Below are positions 49,356-58,631 of a stretch of DNA of 64,000 nucleotides, piece by piece. Under the pieces are notes generated by a model, which saw nothing but the letters and a program-made list of their open reading frames with translations, searched no databases and was not told where the DNA came from. Both the position numbers and the translations under genes were made by a program. Source of the stretch: Methylomonas sp. 11b (GTDB lineage Bacteria; Pseudomonadota; Gammaproteobacteria; Methylococcales; Methylomonadaceae); NCBI RefSeq assembly GCF_000515215.1, contig NZ_KI911557.1, positions 1,323,586 through 1,387,585 of the forward strand, in the 5' to 3' direction. Within the stretch, counting starts at the first letter, position 1; each line of letters opens with the position of its first letter.

Positions 49356-50264
49356 TTAAGCTGCTACCGCCGCTTTACGACGACCGCCAAAACCGATCAT
49401 ACCTGCCATCGCACTGCCGAATAACCAAACAGCACCAGGGACAGGTACTGCGGCGATGGATAATTCATAGCCGGAGACATTGGCATTCCATCTCCCAACG
49501 CCATTACCACCCAGAGCAATGGTATAAACTTGGCCTGCCTCTGCGAAAAACTCAAGGTAGTTAACTGCGTCTACGCTAGCGTCATGAGTAAGGTACTCCA
49601 TACCGGAACCAACCCCTGCGGCGTAGAATGGGTTGCTGGTAGTTTCCGGCTTGCCGGCGTTATTCCAGCTACCATGGTGGCTGTAGGATACTGAGTTGGT
49701 AGTATCCATACCTTTAAACACTGTAACCCCAAAATTACCGTTAATGGTACCCAGAGAGGTCAGGTTCAGCCTCAATAAAGTAGAGACGTCGGATTTAATC
49801 AAACCCATGTCAATTTGGTGTTTCCAACCGGTTGGACCTGTTGCGGTAGGCACGCCATTAGCATCGAGACCATTATCTTTCCAAGCACCGGCGCCAGTAT
49901 CGATTTCCGCTGCCACGCCATAGTCAGCCAGTGCGTCGGCGGCCGACACTTCCAAGGTTCCTGGCCCGTGAATCGCAGCAGCCCAGTTCAAATGTGCGCG
50001 ACCGGTATATCCAAACGGCAACGCACCATTTGCTGTGCCAAGCCAAGGGACTTGAGTACCTTGATAGCCACCGCTCTCAGGGCCGGTTGCAACTGTATCG
50101 GCATCGGGACCGTCGTAAGTGTAGTTCCAACCATCGGTTGCACTGGCCGCAGCTGTCGTGAAGGTGTTGTACATGACATGCGCCGAAGCGGTAGATGCTC
50201 CTGCTGAAAGCGCGACACCGGCAACCGCCATGGAAACAGCTTTAGCCAATTTTGTTTTGATCAT
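49356..50264 (-). CDS. PEP-CTERM (VPLPA-type) sorting-domain protein
   Basis: A 302-residue exported protein. The signal peptide MIKTKLAKAVSMAVAGVALS ends near ASTASA/H; the mature part is Gly/Ala/Asn/Thr-rich with beta-rich content and no cysteine-rich or catalytic motif. The C-terminus has the tripartite sorting signal: VPVPGAVWLFGSAMAGMIGF (motif plus transmembrane helix) followed by GGRRK. Exosortase cleaves such tails, and the proteins are exported to the surface or matrix, often glycosylated. ATG is preceded by AAGGT. A CRP-like site lies ~180 bases upstream. The body does not match a function I know. Confidence 0.85.
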   Translation of the reverse strand: MIKTKLAKAVSMAVAGVALSAGASTASAHVMYNTFTTAAASATDGWNYTYDGPDADTVATGPESGGYQGTQVPWLGTANGALPFGYTGRAHLNWAAAIHGPGTLEVSAADALADYGVAAEIDTGAGAWKDNGLDANGVPTATGPTGWKHQIDMGLIKSDVSTLLRLNLTSLGTINGNFGVTVFKGMDTTNSVSYSHHGSWNNAGKPETTSNPFYAAGVGSGMEYLTHDASVDAVNYLEFFAEAGQVYTIALGGNGVGRWNANVSGYELSIAAVPVPGAVWLFGSAMAGMIGFGGRRKAAVAA

Positions 50265-50653
50265 ACGTTTTTACCTTAAATCTTAAGTTAGGGGGAGAAA
50301 GCACCTTGAGCCCAGGACTTAACAATCTTGTAAGCCATAACTGACAGGCGCCTGCGTCCACAACGCAATCCTTATGCCACCTATAAAACGTATAAATTAC
50401 AAACAATTAGAGTTTACTTATTCTCAGCGCTTAATCAAAATCCGTGATTTAGCTCACAAAAAACAGGTGAAATAACATAATTTAGATTTTTCACTTACTC
50501 GAACAACTTTTTCCGGCCTGTGTTCTTGAGCAAGACCGATTTAGGTGTAACGCTGCATTGCAAAAATCAGCGGCAATCCATCCGAGTATTTTTGTCTCGC
50601 CCTAACCCACACTGGTCGGCAATCAAGCGGTAAGCAACAAAAGCCCAAATTCG
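50265..50653 (-). promoter_or_regulatory. upstream region of the PEP-CTERM gene
   Basis: 389 bases, AT-rich between 50380 and 50470. On the minus strand AATTTATACG (complement of 50391-50400 region) could serve as a -10; it lies about 55-60 bases downstream of the CRP-like palindrome at 50445-50460, which would suit class I activation. The stretch 50470-50653, next to the ppsA end, shows no terminator or other feature I recognise. Confidence 0.35.
50445..50460. promoter_or_regulatory. CRP-like binding site
   Basis: Minus strand TGTGA-GCTAAA-TCACG, matching the CRP consensus TGTGA-N6-TCACA at nine of ten half-site positions, flanked by T/A-rich sequence. It is upstream of the PEP-CTERM gene. 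A CpdA-type cAMP phosphodiesterase is encoded in the same window, so cAMP signalling is plausible. Confidence 0.5.
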
Positions 50654-53047
50654 CTATCGTCTCAACCTAAGTTCCAAATCCAGCAGACGCTGGGTAGTCT
50701 GCAACACCGTATCTGGATTCAAACTCATCGAATCAATGCCGATTTCGACCAGATATTCGGCCATTTCCGGATAATCGGACGGCGCTTGACCGCACAAGCC
50801 GGAATGCCGGCCATTGCGGCGCGCGCCTTCCACGGCCCATTTGATCATGGTCTTCACGCCGGCATCCCGCTCGTCGAAATCGTTAGCGACGATTTCCGAA
50901 TCCCGATCCACACCCAAAGTCAATTGCGTCAAATCGTTGGAGCCGATCGAAAAACCGTCGAACAACTTGGCGAATTCGTCGATCAGGATGACGTTATTCG
51001 GTATCTCGCACATCACATAAATTTCCAGGCCATCATCGCCACGCTTCAAACCCAGCTCCGCCATGTAAGCCAAAACCCTTTCGGCTTCATCAATTCGGCG
51101 ACAAAACGGGATCATCAATACCACGTTCTTGAGGCCCATCTGCTCGCGGACCCGCTTCATCGCCGCGCATTCCAAGGCAAACCCCTCGGCATATGCAGGG
51201 TGTACATAGCGCGAGGCACCGCGAAAACCGATCATCGGGTTAGCCTCGTCGCGCTCGAACCAACGTCCACCCAACAAGGTCGCATATTCGTTGGTTTTAA
51301 AGTCCGACATCCGCACGACCACAGGCTTGGGATAAAACGCCGCCGCGATGGTGCCGACGCCTTCCGCCAGCCGCTGGATGAAAAACTCTTCCGGCTTGGC
51401 ATAGCCCTCGGTCAATTGCTTAAGTTGCTCCAGCTCGCCGGCCTCTTCGACTTTTTCGGGGTGAATCAAAGCCATCGGGTGAGCCTTGATGTATTCGGTA
51501 ATAATAAATTCCATCCGCGCCAAACCGACGCCATCATTGGGCAGAAAGCTGAGTTTAAACGCCAATTCAGGATTGCCCAGATTGAGCATGATCTTGGTTT
51601 TTGGCCGCTGGAGTTGCGACAAATCAGTATGCTTGACCTCGAAATCCAGCCGGCCAGCATAGACTTTGCCGACATCGCCTTCCGCACACGATACCGTGAC
51701 CACGCTGCCACTGGTTATCGCTGCCGTCGCGTTCTCGCAGCCTATCACGGCCGGCACGCCCAATTCGCGGGCAATGATCGCCGCATGACAGGTTCTGCCA
51801 CCGCGATTAGTAACAATAGCGGCGGCGGTTTTCATCACCGGCTCCCAATCCGGCGTGGTCATATCGGCCACCAACACTTCGCCCGGCTTGAAACTACCGA
51901 GTTTGGCCACGTTATCTATCACCCGCGCCTGACCCACCGCGATCTTGCTGCCCACGGCATGGCCTTTGACGATGGCTTCGCCAGATTGTTTGAGTTGATA
52001 TTGCTCCAAGACATTGCCGACCTTTTGCGAAGCCACGGTTTCCGGGCGGGCTTGCACGATATACAGCTTACCGTCCAATCCATCCTTGGCCCATTCCATA
52101 TCCATAGGCCGGCCATAATGCCGTTCGATTTTCAAGGCGTAATCGGCCAATTGCAGCACTTCCGCATCGTCGATACAAAATTGCCGGCGCTCGTGATTTG
52201 AGGTGGCGACATTGCGAATCGGTTCCCGGGTGCGGCCGTCGCTATAGATCATCTTGATTTTTTTAGCGCCCAGCGTGCGCCGCAATACCGCCCGATAGCC
52301 TCGGGCGAAAGTGGGCTTATGCACGTAAAATTCGTCGGGATCGACAGCGCCCTGCACCACGTTTTCACCCAGACCATAGGCACCGGTGATAAACACGGCA
52401 TCATTGAAACCCGACTCTGTATCCAGCGAAAACATCACGCCGCTGGCCGCCAAATCGGAACGCACCATTTTCATCACGCCTATCGACAAACCGATTTTGA
52501 AATGGTCGAAGCCCTGATCGAGTCGGTAATGAATCGCCCGGTCGGTAAACAAACTGGCGAAACAGCGTTTACAAGCATCCAGCAAGGATTGGCCGCCGCG
52601 AATATTTAAATAGGTATCCTGTTGACCGGCAAAACTGGCAGTGGGTAGATCTTCGGCGGTCGCAGAACTACGCACCGCGACGGTTAAATCGTCTTGATAT
52701 TGCTGTTGTAATTGCGCGAAAGCATCCAGAATTTGCTGTTGCAAATCGGCAGGCAACGGCGATGCGTAAACCAAATCACGGGCTTGTTGCGCGCGGCGCG
52801 CCAGCTCTGCGACGTCGTCGGCATCGACATCATCGAGTAAAGCGTGCAAATGCGGCCAAGCGTCGGCCTGATCCAGCATATAACGGTAAGCTTCGGCGGT
52901 AATCGCAAAACCATTGGGGACAATCACGCCCTCCGAAGCCAACTCGCGATACATCTCGCCGAGTGAGGCGTTTTTACCGCCGACCAGCGGAATATCGTGG
53001 ATGGTGAGTTCTGCAAACCAGCGGATATATTGATTGTGCTTGGACAT
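50654..53047 (-). CDS. ppsA: phosphoenolpyruvate synthase
   Basis: A 797-residue enzyme forming PEP, AMP and phosphate from pyruvate, ATP and water. The N-terminal ATP-grasp domain starts WFAELTIHDIPLVGGKNASL and has VRSSATAEDLPTASFAGQQD (~150). The phospho-histidine domain holds GGRTCHAAIIARELGVPAVI (~420), and the C-terminal TIM barrel holds VVRMSDFKTNEYATLLGG and HSGLCGQAPSDYPE. ATG 53047 is set by AAGGAG seven bases upstream; the frame extends 14 codons further without support. It serves gluconeogenesis and, in type I methanotrophs, balances pyruvate and PEP. Confidence 0.97.
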   Translation of the reverse strand: MSKHNQYIRWFAELTIHDIPLVGGKNASLGEMYRELASEGVIVPNGFAITAEAYRYMLDQADAWPHLHALLDDVDADDVAELARRAQQARDLVYASPLPADLQQQILDAFAQLQQQYQDDLTVAVRSSATAEDLPTASFAGQQDTYLNIRGGQSLLDACKRCFASLFTDRAIHYRLDQGFDHFKIGLSIGVMKMVRSDLAASGVMFSLDTESGFNDAVFITGAYGLGENVVQGAVDPDEFYVHKPTFARGYRAVLRRTLGAKKIKMIYSDGRTREPIRNVATSNHERRQFCIDDAEVLQLADYALKIERHYGRPMDMEWAKDGLDGKLYIVQARPETVASQKVGNVLEQYQLKQSGEAIVKGHAVGSKIAVGQARVIDNVAKLGSFKPGEVLVADMTTPDWEPVMKTAAAIVTNRGGRTCHAAIIARELGVPAVIGCENATAAITSGSVVTVSCAEGDVGKVYAGRLDFEVKHTDLSQLQRPKTKIMLNLGNPELAFKLSFLPNDGVGLARMEFIITEYIKAHPMALIHPEKVEEAGELEQLKQLTEGYAKPEEFFIQRLAEGVGTIAAAFYPKPVVVRMSDFKTNEYATLLGGRWFERDEANPMIGFRGASRYVHPAYAEGFALECAAMKRVREQMGLKNVVLMIPFCRRIDEAERVLAYMAELGLKRGDDGLEIYVMCEIPNNVILIDEFAKLFDGFSIGSNDLTQLTLGVDRDSEIVANDFDERDAGVKTMIKWAVEGARRNGRHSGLCGQAPSDYPEMAEYLVEIGIDSMSLNPDTVLQTTQRLLDLELRLRR

Positions 53048-53255
53048 GTTGCGCTCCTTGGCTGTTGTTATGCTTGTCCTTATAAGCATACGCCGTTGGC
53101 GGTAATCGGCAAGGGTCTGGAGCTGTCGCCTAGGGCTGGTGTAATTCCGGTAAGCGAGGTTTTAGCGAAATTTTAAAGCGGGTGGATTGTGAAGGTCGGG
53201 GATAACTCCCCGCCCCGCCAAGAATCGGTGAATTATTTACGCAACAGATAACCGA

Positions 53256-53498
53256 TTATCCCGCCTGCGCCGCGGACAAGATCGACATCGCCCACTTTTT
53301 CTCTTCCGCGCTGGTGGTAGTTGCCACCAAGGTGGCGTAGCACAACCAGACGATTAAAACCACAAAGCCGAGCGCAACAACGAATAGCGCTAAATCCTTG
53401 AATAAGCGGACATTCCGTTCGGCGTCGGTTTCCTGCCGCTCAACCGAAACGCTGAATGTATGATTGGGCGGTGGATTATTGAGATCGATATGGCTCAT
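53256..53498 (-). CDS. small single-helix membrane protein, C-terminus apparently frameshifted
   Basis: As read, 80 residues: a Pro/Asn-rich N-terminus, a charged stretch (ETDAERNVRLFKDLALFVVA) leading into one transmembrane helix (~36-58) and EEKKWAMSILSAAQAG at the end. In the next frame the DNA continues as AGGIIGYLLRK to a stop at 53233, which matches the C-terminus I recall for this family (KKWAM...AGG-IGYL-GK). Adding one G near 53271-53276 restores SAAAGGIIGYLLRK. So the gene is probably 53233-53498 with a one-base deletion, or a sequencing error. It overlaps the ribbon-helix-helix gene upstream by 4 bases (ATGA). Confidence 0.65.
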   Translation of the reverse strand: MSHIDLNNPPPNHTFSVSVERQETDAERNVRLFKDLALFVVALGFVVLIVWLCYATLVATTTSAEEKKWAMSILSAAQAG

Positions 53499-53704
53499 AA
53501 GCCGATAATTTCGGTTTCCAGCTTTTGGGTTTCGGGTTCGACCAAACCGATTTTTAGCCCGCGCCGACGTCCATCCTTAGCCGCCAGATACAGGGTGATC
53601 GCTTTGCGCAAAATTTCGCTTTTATTGGTTTCGCCTTCCTCCGCGGCCTTGTGCAGTTCGCGATTCAGGTCATCGGACAACACAACATTGAAACGTACAG
53701 ACAT
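53495..53704 (-). CDS. CopG-type ribbon-helix-helix protein
   Basis: 69 residues. VRFNVVLSDDLNRELHKAAE, then TNKSEILRKAITLYLAAKDG, is a clear ribbon-helix-helix DNA-binding domain, followed by a short conserved tail (RRGLKIGLVEPETQKLETEI). ATG 53704 follows GGAGG by five bases; the GTG two codons earlier is inside the ribosome-binding site. Its stop overlaps the start of the membrane protein gene (ATGA), so the two form a translationally coupled pair. It resembles antitoxin-like regulators, but no toxin-like nuclease partner is present. Confidence 0.82.
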   Translation of the reverse strand: MSVRFNVVLSDDLNRELHKAAEEGETNKSEILRKAITLYLAAKDGRRRGLKIGLVEPETQKLETEIIGL

Positions 53705-54180
53705 AAACACCTCCTCTTGGTTAAATGATGTGTTTTTTATACGGATATTTACACATCAGGCAAGCAGAATGCATGGGCTCCGGACTGTCGAGTTTAATCA
53801 ATTCAAAACCTGATCGGCTGTCGCACACTTAGCCAAGCCAAGCCGCTTCCGGACCGTATGAGCCAAGCGTCAAACTCACTGACCTAAGCCCCGCCCGTAA
53901 GGTTTCGGGCGGGGCTTGAAACGGGTTTTAAACCATCAGGCGGAAGCCGAACCATTGAGCTTAGGGACTAAAACCCAACCGTACTTGGTACGGTAATTTC
54001 GCGCCGCAGCGCAGCCGGGTTTTGAATTCCCACGCAGCGTGTGGGAATGAGAACAGTCCCCCTGGTTCCCAAGCTCCCGATTGGAAACCAATCACTTGGA
54101 AGCTCTTGCTTCCTGTAGAGTTAGAAAGCTGGAGCTTCCAAGGCCGAGGTTCCCAACCTAGAGGTTGGGAACCAGAAAGA
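53705..54180. repeat. intergenic cluster of perfect hairpins
   Basis: 476 bases without a gene, filled with inverted repeats. AAGCCCCGCCCG/CGGGCGGGGCTT (53886-53917, 12 pairs); GGGTTTTA (53923-53930) with TAAAACCC (53969-53976); ACCGTAC/GTACGGT (53978-53994); TTCCCAC/GTGGGAA (54027-54047); GGTTCCCAA/TTGGAAACC with one mismatch (54064-54089); CTTGGAAGCTC/GAGCTTCCAAG (54095-54142, 11 pairs); GGTTCCCAACC/GGTTGGGAACC (54148-54173, 11 pairs). Several share a GGTTCCCAA or TTCCCA core, as in small mobile palindromic repeats. None has a T-run on the minus strand, so they are not ordinary terminators of the receptor gene. Confidence 0.8.
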
Positions 54181-56620
54181 CTAATACTCCACTCTTACTG
54201 ATCCCATAAATGTCCTCGGTGTGCCGACTTCGATAGCATTACGGCTGAAAGCCGCGCTGGGAAAATACTCTTTGTCGAGCAGGTTGTTGACATTCAACTG
54301 CGTAGTCAATTTGCTGCCGCCAACTTTCCAAGAATAACTGGTCAATAGATTTACCGTCGCATAGCCGGGCAGCACGACGTCAGTGTTACTTGTTTCGGTA
54401 GTTTGGGAGCCGCGAACCAGTACCCCACCACCGAACTTCAAGCCTCGCAATGTACCGGCTTGTAGCTCGTAAGTGGTAAACAAACTGCCGCCATGTTTGG
54501 GAACTCCTGGCAAGCGTTGACCATTTTCGCCCGGATAACCTTTAATAACTTTCGCATCGGGTGTATAAGCATAAGCACCGATTATGTTCCATCCGGGTAG
54601 GATTTCTCCTTTTACATCGAATTCCAGGCCAGCTGTTTTAGCCTCTCCTATCGCTCTTGCGTCGATAAAAGTCGGTGGCTGATAAATTGCCATATTTTGC
54701 TTGGTCAGATCGAACCAAGCCAACGTAGCCATCAATTTTTTGTCGAAGAGTTCTGTCTTGGCTCCAAACTCCCACTGCTGTGCAGTTTCAGGACTTAATA
54801 ACGAACCGCCAATTGATCTACCAGATTGGACACCAACAAAGTTTTCAGTGTAACTGCCGTACACACTAAATTCAGGAATAGGTTGCCAGATCAAACCGCC
54901 GCGAGGTGTCAAGCTATCCTGCATGGGATTTTCAGTAACCGCCCCACTAACAAGATCGATATATTCATTTTCCGCACCGTCATAGCGAAAACCCGCCAGT
55001 ATAGAAAAGTTAAATGGCAATTTGATTTGATCTTGCAGATAAAGGCCGAACCATTGCTCCAATGCTGAGCTATTAACAACGGGTGCATTAGCTATTTGAT
55101 TTTGGATGGCATTAGCTCCAAGATAAGTAGGATTATAAATATCGACGGCATTGAAATAATATTGCTCAGTACCTTGCCTAAAGGTACGAAAATAGTCGCC
55201 CCCTAATAGTAACGTATGCTGTAATCCCCATGTATCGAAATGCCCCGTCAAATTGATCGCATTAAAATAGCTGGCATCATCTTCCGGCGGGCGATGTCCG
55301 ACCACGCCAAATATATTTAACATTCTGTTGTCAGTATTTAACCCTGTCGGATTAGCTGCGTAAGTCTCTATACCATTGTAGACCGCGGTGAAACGATGGC
55401 TCAGCGTCCAATTGTCATTAAAGGCATGAGACCAATTCATGCCGACCAGAACCCTTTCGAACATACTTCGCGGGTCTGCTTCACCTAAAAATCGACTGCG
55501 TGGTACATCGGCTGGTCGATTGCCAATTGCAGGTATGCCTCGGTCAAATACCACATGACCGTAATCGTATTCCAATTCAAAATTCACCTGGGTTTTAGGG
55601 CTAATGTTCCAAGTAACCGTCGGTGCGATAAAAATACGGTCACTGCTTACCATGTCACGAAACGAGTTGGCATCCTTATAAGCCAGGTTAATACGGTACA
55701 GTAACGATTTGTCGTCGGTAATCGGCCCGGTGGCATCCACAGTGGTGCGATAGAAGTCGTAAGAACCGAATTGTTGTTGTAAGGAATAATACGGCGTTGC
55801 CAACGGTTGTTTGGTGACGTAATTAACCACACCGCCGGGCGCAGTCAGTCCATAGAGTAGAGAAGCTGGGCCTTTCAAAGCTTCTACACGTTCAACATTG
55901 GCCAAATCCCGGCCACCCCAACCCTCCCAACGGAAATGGCGCACCATTGCGATAATCGCCTGCGGGGTAATTATCAAAACCTCGTCGTCTTGACCAGTCC
56001 AGCCAATCACCCGAATTTGCAGTGCCTTGATAGATACCGCTGACATAATTCAGCGCGTCGCCCGGACGGACAGCTTGCGTGTCTTCCAAAACCTGTTTCG
56101 GCACGACCTGAATCGAATACGGCGTTTCCATGATCGGTGTATCGGTTTTGGTGGCAGTAGCCGCGTTAGGTAGGCTGTAATCCGGGTTGTAAGGATCGGT
56201 CGAATCATAAACCGCCTTCCCCATCACCGTCACCGCCGGCATCGTCGTAGCCGTGCGCGGCTCGGCGTTCGCTGCTGGTTCCAGCGTAAATGTATCGTCC
56301 GCCGTTTTCCGCACAGTCAAGCCCGAATTCTGCAACATCCGCTGCATGGCCTGCTCCGGGGTGTATTGGCCGGACACCGGGCTGGAGCGGAGTTTGCCGA
56401 CGAGTTCCGCCGGATAGAGCAGGCGCAGGTTGGTCTGGTCGGCGAGTTCGGTCAGGGCGCTGTCCAGGGCTTGCGCCGGGATGTTGAAGGCTTGCGCAGC
56501 GTCGCCGGCCATCGCGGCCAGGCTGACCGTGCCGAGCAGTAATAATGCGACAATAGGCTTGGGTTTAAACATACGGGCCTGGCCGGGATGGACGCTGCCG
56601 GTATCGCGTGAGTTTTTCAT
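54181..56620 (-). pseudogene. TonB-dependent siderophore receptor with STN domain, frameshifted
   Basis: Read in two overlapping frames: 55892-56620 (signal sequence, STN signalling domain AFNIPAQALDSALTELADQT, TonB-box region, first half of the plug) and 54181-56046 (rest of the plug, RDLANVERVEALKGPASLLYG, and the 22-strand barrel ending PRTFMGSVRVEY). The join is near 55932: removing one C from the minus-strand TTTCCGTT gives NGAPFRWEGWGGRDLANVER in one frame. An intact protein would be ~810 residues, normal for FecA/FpvA-type transducers. It may be a pseudogene or a one-base sequencing error. The ATG at 56620 follows AAGGA. It belongs with the FecI/FecR genes just upstream. Confidence 0.82.
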
Positions 56621-56715
56621 CTGTAATCCTTAACGTGGCGGCGGCACCATTGCCGCGTACCGGTTAAGATGGACGGCCGGAAAAATCTTGTAATGGCGGC
56701 GGGATTTTTTTTGCG

Positions 56716-57687
56716 CTAGCCGTGCAACACGGTCAACCACGGCGTGATTTGACTGATTTTTACCGAAAGGATTTGTTGCAGCATCGCCAGTGTGGCGGCG
56801 CGGTCCGCCAGCGGGAAGACGCCACTGACCCTTAGCGCCGCCAGTTTGGCGTCGCTGATGACGATCTTTCCGGGGAAATAGCGGTCCAGTTCCGCAACCA
56901 CATCGGCCAGGGCTTGATTTTTAAAGACCAGTTTACCGCGTTGCCAGGCGGCGTTTTGCTGCGGATCGGCCGCCACTGCGGCTTGCAAGCCGTCGGCGGC
57001 ACTGTAAACCGCTTGTTGCCCTTCGTGAATGCGGGCGTCGGGCGGGTAATCCGGGGCGTGCAGACCTTTGACACACACCGCGTGTTCCTGCACCGTGATG
57101 CGGGCGGAGTGGTCTTGCTGCAGCACTTCAAAGACCGTCCCTAAGGCTTTGACCACTACAGTATCGGTGGCTACCTCAAACGGCCGTTTACGGTCGGCGG
57201 CGACCTTGAACAAGGCCTGACCGTGTTTCAATGTCAGTTTGCGGCCGGTATCCGAATAGGCAACCGTCAATGCGGTATCGGTATTCAACAGCACCTGGCT
57301 GCCGTCGGCCAAAGTCACGGTTTTTTGTTCGCCGACAGCGGTGTAATAGTCGCTGAACCAGCGGTCGCCAAGATCGGAAAACGGCAAAACCAGAGCCAAG
57401 GCAACAGCGGCCGCTGCCAAGCCGCGCCAGACGGGCCGGCTAAATCGGCGGCCCCTGGCTTGCGTCGGTATCGGCAGATCCGTTACCGACCAGACCTCGC
57501 CCATGTCCAGCCACAGTTGTTCGGCTTCGACAAAGGCGCGACGGTGTGAGGGGCTGCGATTTTGCCATTCGGCGGCCGCACGCCGCTCTTGCTCGCCTAC
57601 GTTTCCGGCGCGCAGCCGTATCACCCAATCAATCGCCTGATCGGACAAAGTGGTGATTTCGGAAACGGGTGCGTTACTCATCGACAT
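56716..57687 (-). CDS. fecR: FecR-family anti-sigma factor / sigma regulator
   Basis: About 323 residues from ATG 57687. The N-terminal cytoplasmic domain (DUF4880: AIDWVIRLRAGNVGEQERRA, WLDMGEVW) binds the sigma factor. One transmembrane helix (GLAAAAVALALVLPFSDL, ~95-112) follows. The periplasmic FecR domain (KTVTLADGSQVLLNTDTALT, TDTVVVKALGTVFEV) and a C-terminal domain (LDRYFPGKIVISDAKLAALR) receive the signal from the receptor's STN domain. The frame extends to 57795 inside fecI, but conserved sequence begins at Met37 or Met39. It sits between fecI and the receptor gene. Confidence 0.9.
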   Translation of the reverse strand: MSMSNAPVSEITTLSDQAIDWVIRLRAGNVGEQERRAAAEWQNRSPSHRRAFVEAEQLWLDMGEVWSVTDLPIPTQARGRRFSRPVWRGLAAAAVALALVLPFSDLGDRWFSDYYTAVGEQKTVTLADGSQVLLNTDTALTVAYSDTGRKLTLKHGQALFKVAADRKRPFEVATDTVVVKALGTVFEVLQQDHSARITVQEHAVCVKGLHAPDYPPDARIHEGQQAVYSAADGLQAAVAADPQQNAAWQRGKLVFKNQALADVVAELDRYFPGKIVISDAKLAALRVSGVFPLADRAATLAMLQQILSVKISQITPWLTVLHG

Positions 57688-57767
57688 AAGGTTTGGACGG
57701 TTGAAACTATTATGACGGATGACGCAGCCGTTCTTGCTGATATTTTCCGGGCGGTCGGCAATTTGCC

Positions 57768-58322
57768 TCAATGTTGCTTGAGCCTGTCCCGACAATGCCG
57801 CATGGCCCGCGCCAGATGCTTGGCGACCATGCTTTCCGAGATGCGCAGGCGGGCCGCGACTTCGGTATGGCTGAGGCCTTCGACTCGGTTCCAGTAAAAA
57901 GCCAGACGGCAGTCTTCGGGTAATTCCGCCAAGGCCTGACGAATGGCTTGCAAGCGCTGGGTCTGCTGATAACGCTGCTCGGGGCCGGGCGACTGTTCGG
58001 GAACGGCGTTGTAGGTGTCGTCGTCGACATCCTGCTTGAGCCGATTGACGCTAAGCCGCTGGTAATCGATCACCAAATTACCGACAACCCGAAACACGAA
58101 AGCCCGCGGATTCTCGATAGTTTCCTGCGTTTGCTGGCGGCTCAGCCGTAAATAAGCATCTTGCAGTATGTCCGCGGACAGGTCTTCCGAACCCAGTTTA
58201 CGCACGATAAAACGACTGAGCTCATCGCGATGTTTATCGATGAATGCCGCAATTTGCTCTGCGCTTGGTTCGGATTGTTCGCCGCTGTCGGAAGGTTTTG
58301 CGGAAAATACTTGGTCGGACAT
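57768..58322 (-). CDS. fecI: FecI-type ECF sigma factor
   Basis: A 184-residue extracytoplasmic-function sigma factor. Region 2 covers ~28-95 (FIVRKLGSEDLSADILQDAY, NPRAFVFRVVGNLVIDYQR) and region 4 covers ~125-180 (ALAELPEDCRLAFYWNRVEG, LRISESMVAKHLARAMRHC). The sequence style matches FecI-like sigmas that act with a FecR protein and an STN-bearing TonB receptor, exactly the order found here. I saw no convincing Fur box in the upstream gap. Confidence 0.92.
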   Translation of the reverse strand: MSDQVFSAKPSDSGEQSEPSAEQIAAFIDKHRDELSRFIVRKLGSEDLSADILQDAYLRLSRQQTQETIENPRAFVFRVVGNLVIDYQRLSVNRLKQDVDDDTYNAVPEQSPGPEQRYQQTQRLQAIRQALAELPEDCRLAFYWNRVEGLSHTEVAARLRISESMVAKHLARAMRHCRDRLKQH

Positions 58323-58631
58323 GAGTCATCGCTGCGTTATTGTCCAGATGTTACGAGCACGATACGCACCCAATCGCACAAGCAAATAGAAATCAGGCAA
58401 TTAAGTTTTTTCGCCGGCGCATACCGGGAATGACAGGCGGAAAAAATAAGTGATATGCCGCAGCCGTTTGCGGCGAATCCCCTATTGGCTGCAAGGCGCG
58501 TAAACACGGCGACGCTGGGGCTTGATCTAATATAAGGCTGTCAACCTCAGCAGCGGCGAGCAACCGGCCAGCGCTTTACAGCGGAAACTAACCGAGTCAG
58601 GCTTTCCTTCCGGTAGTGAGCTAAAAAACGC
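58323..58631. other. 309-base intergenic region upstream of fecI
   Basis: Lies between the end of the diguanylate cyclase gene and the start of fecI, both on minus. No Fur-box-like GATAAT array, promoter of good quality or terminator could be recognised; no credible small gene is present. Confidence 0.4.

Noticed and set aside
53495-53704. Classical type II toxin-antitoxin operon
   Set aside because: The antitoxin-like ribbon-helix-helix protein is clear, but the partner is a single-helix membrane protein with no RelE/PIN/Fic-type toxin features.
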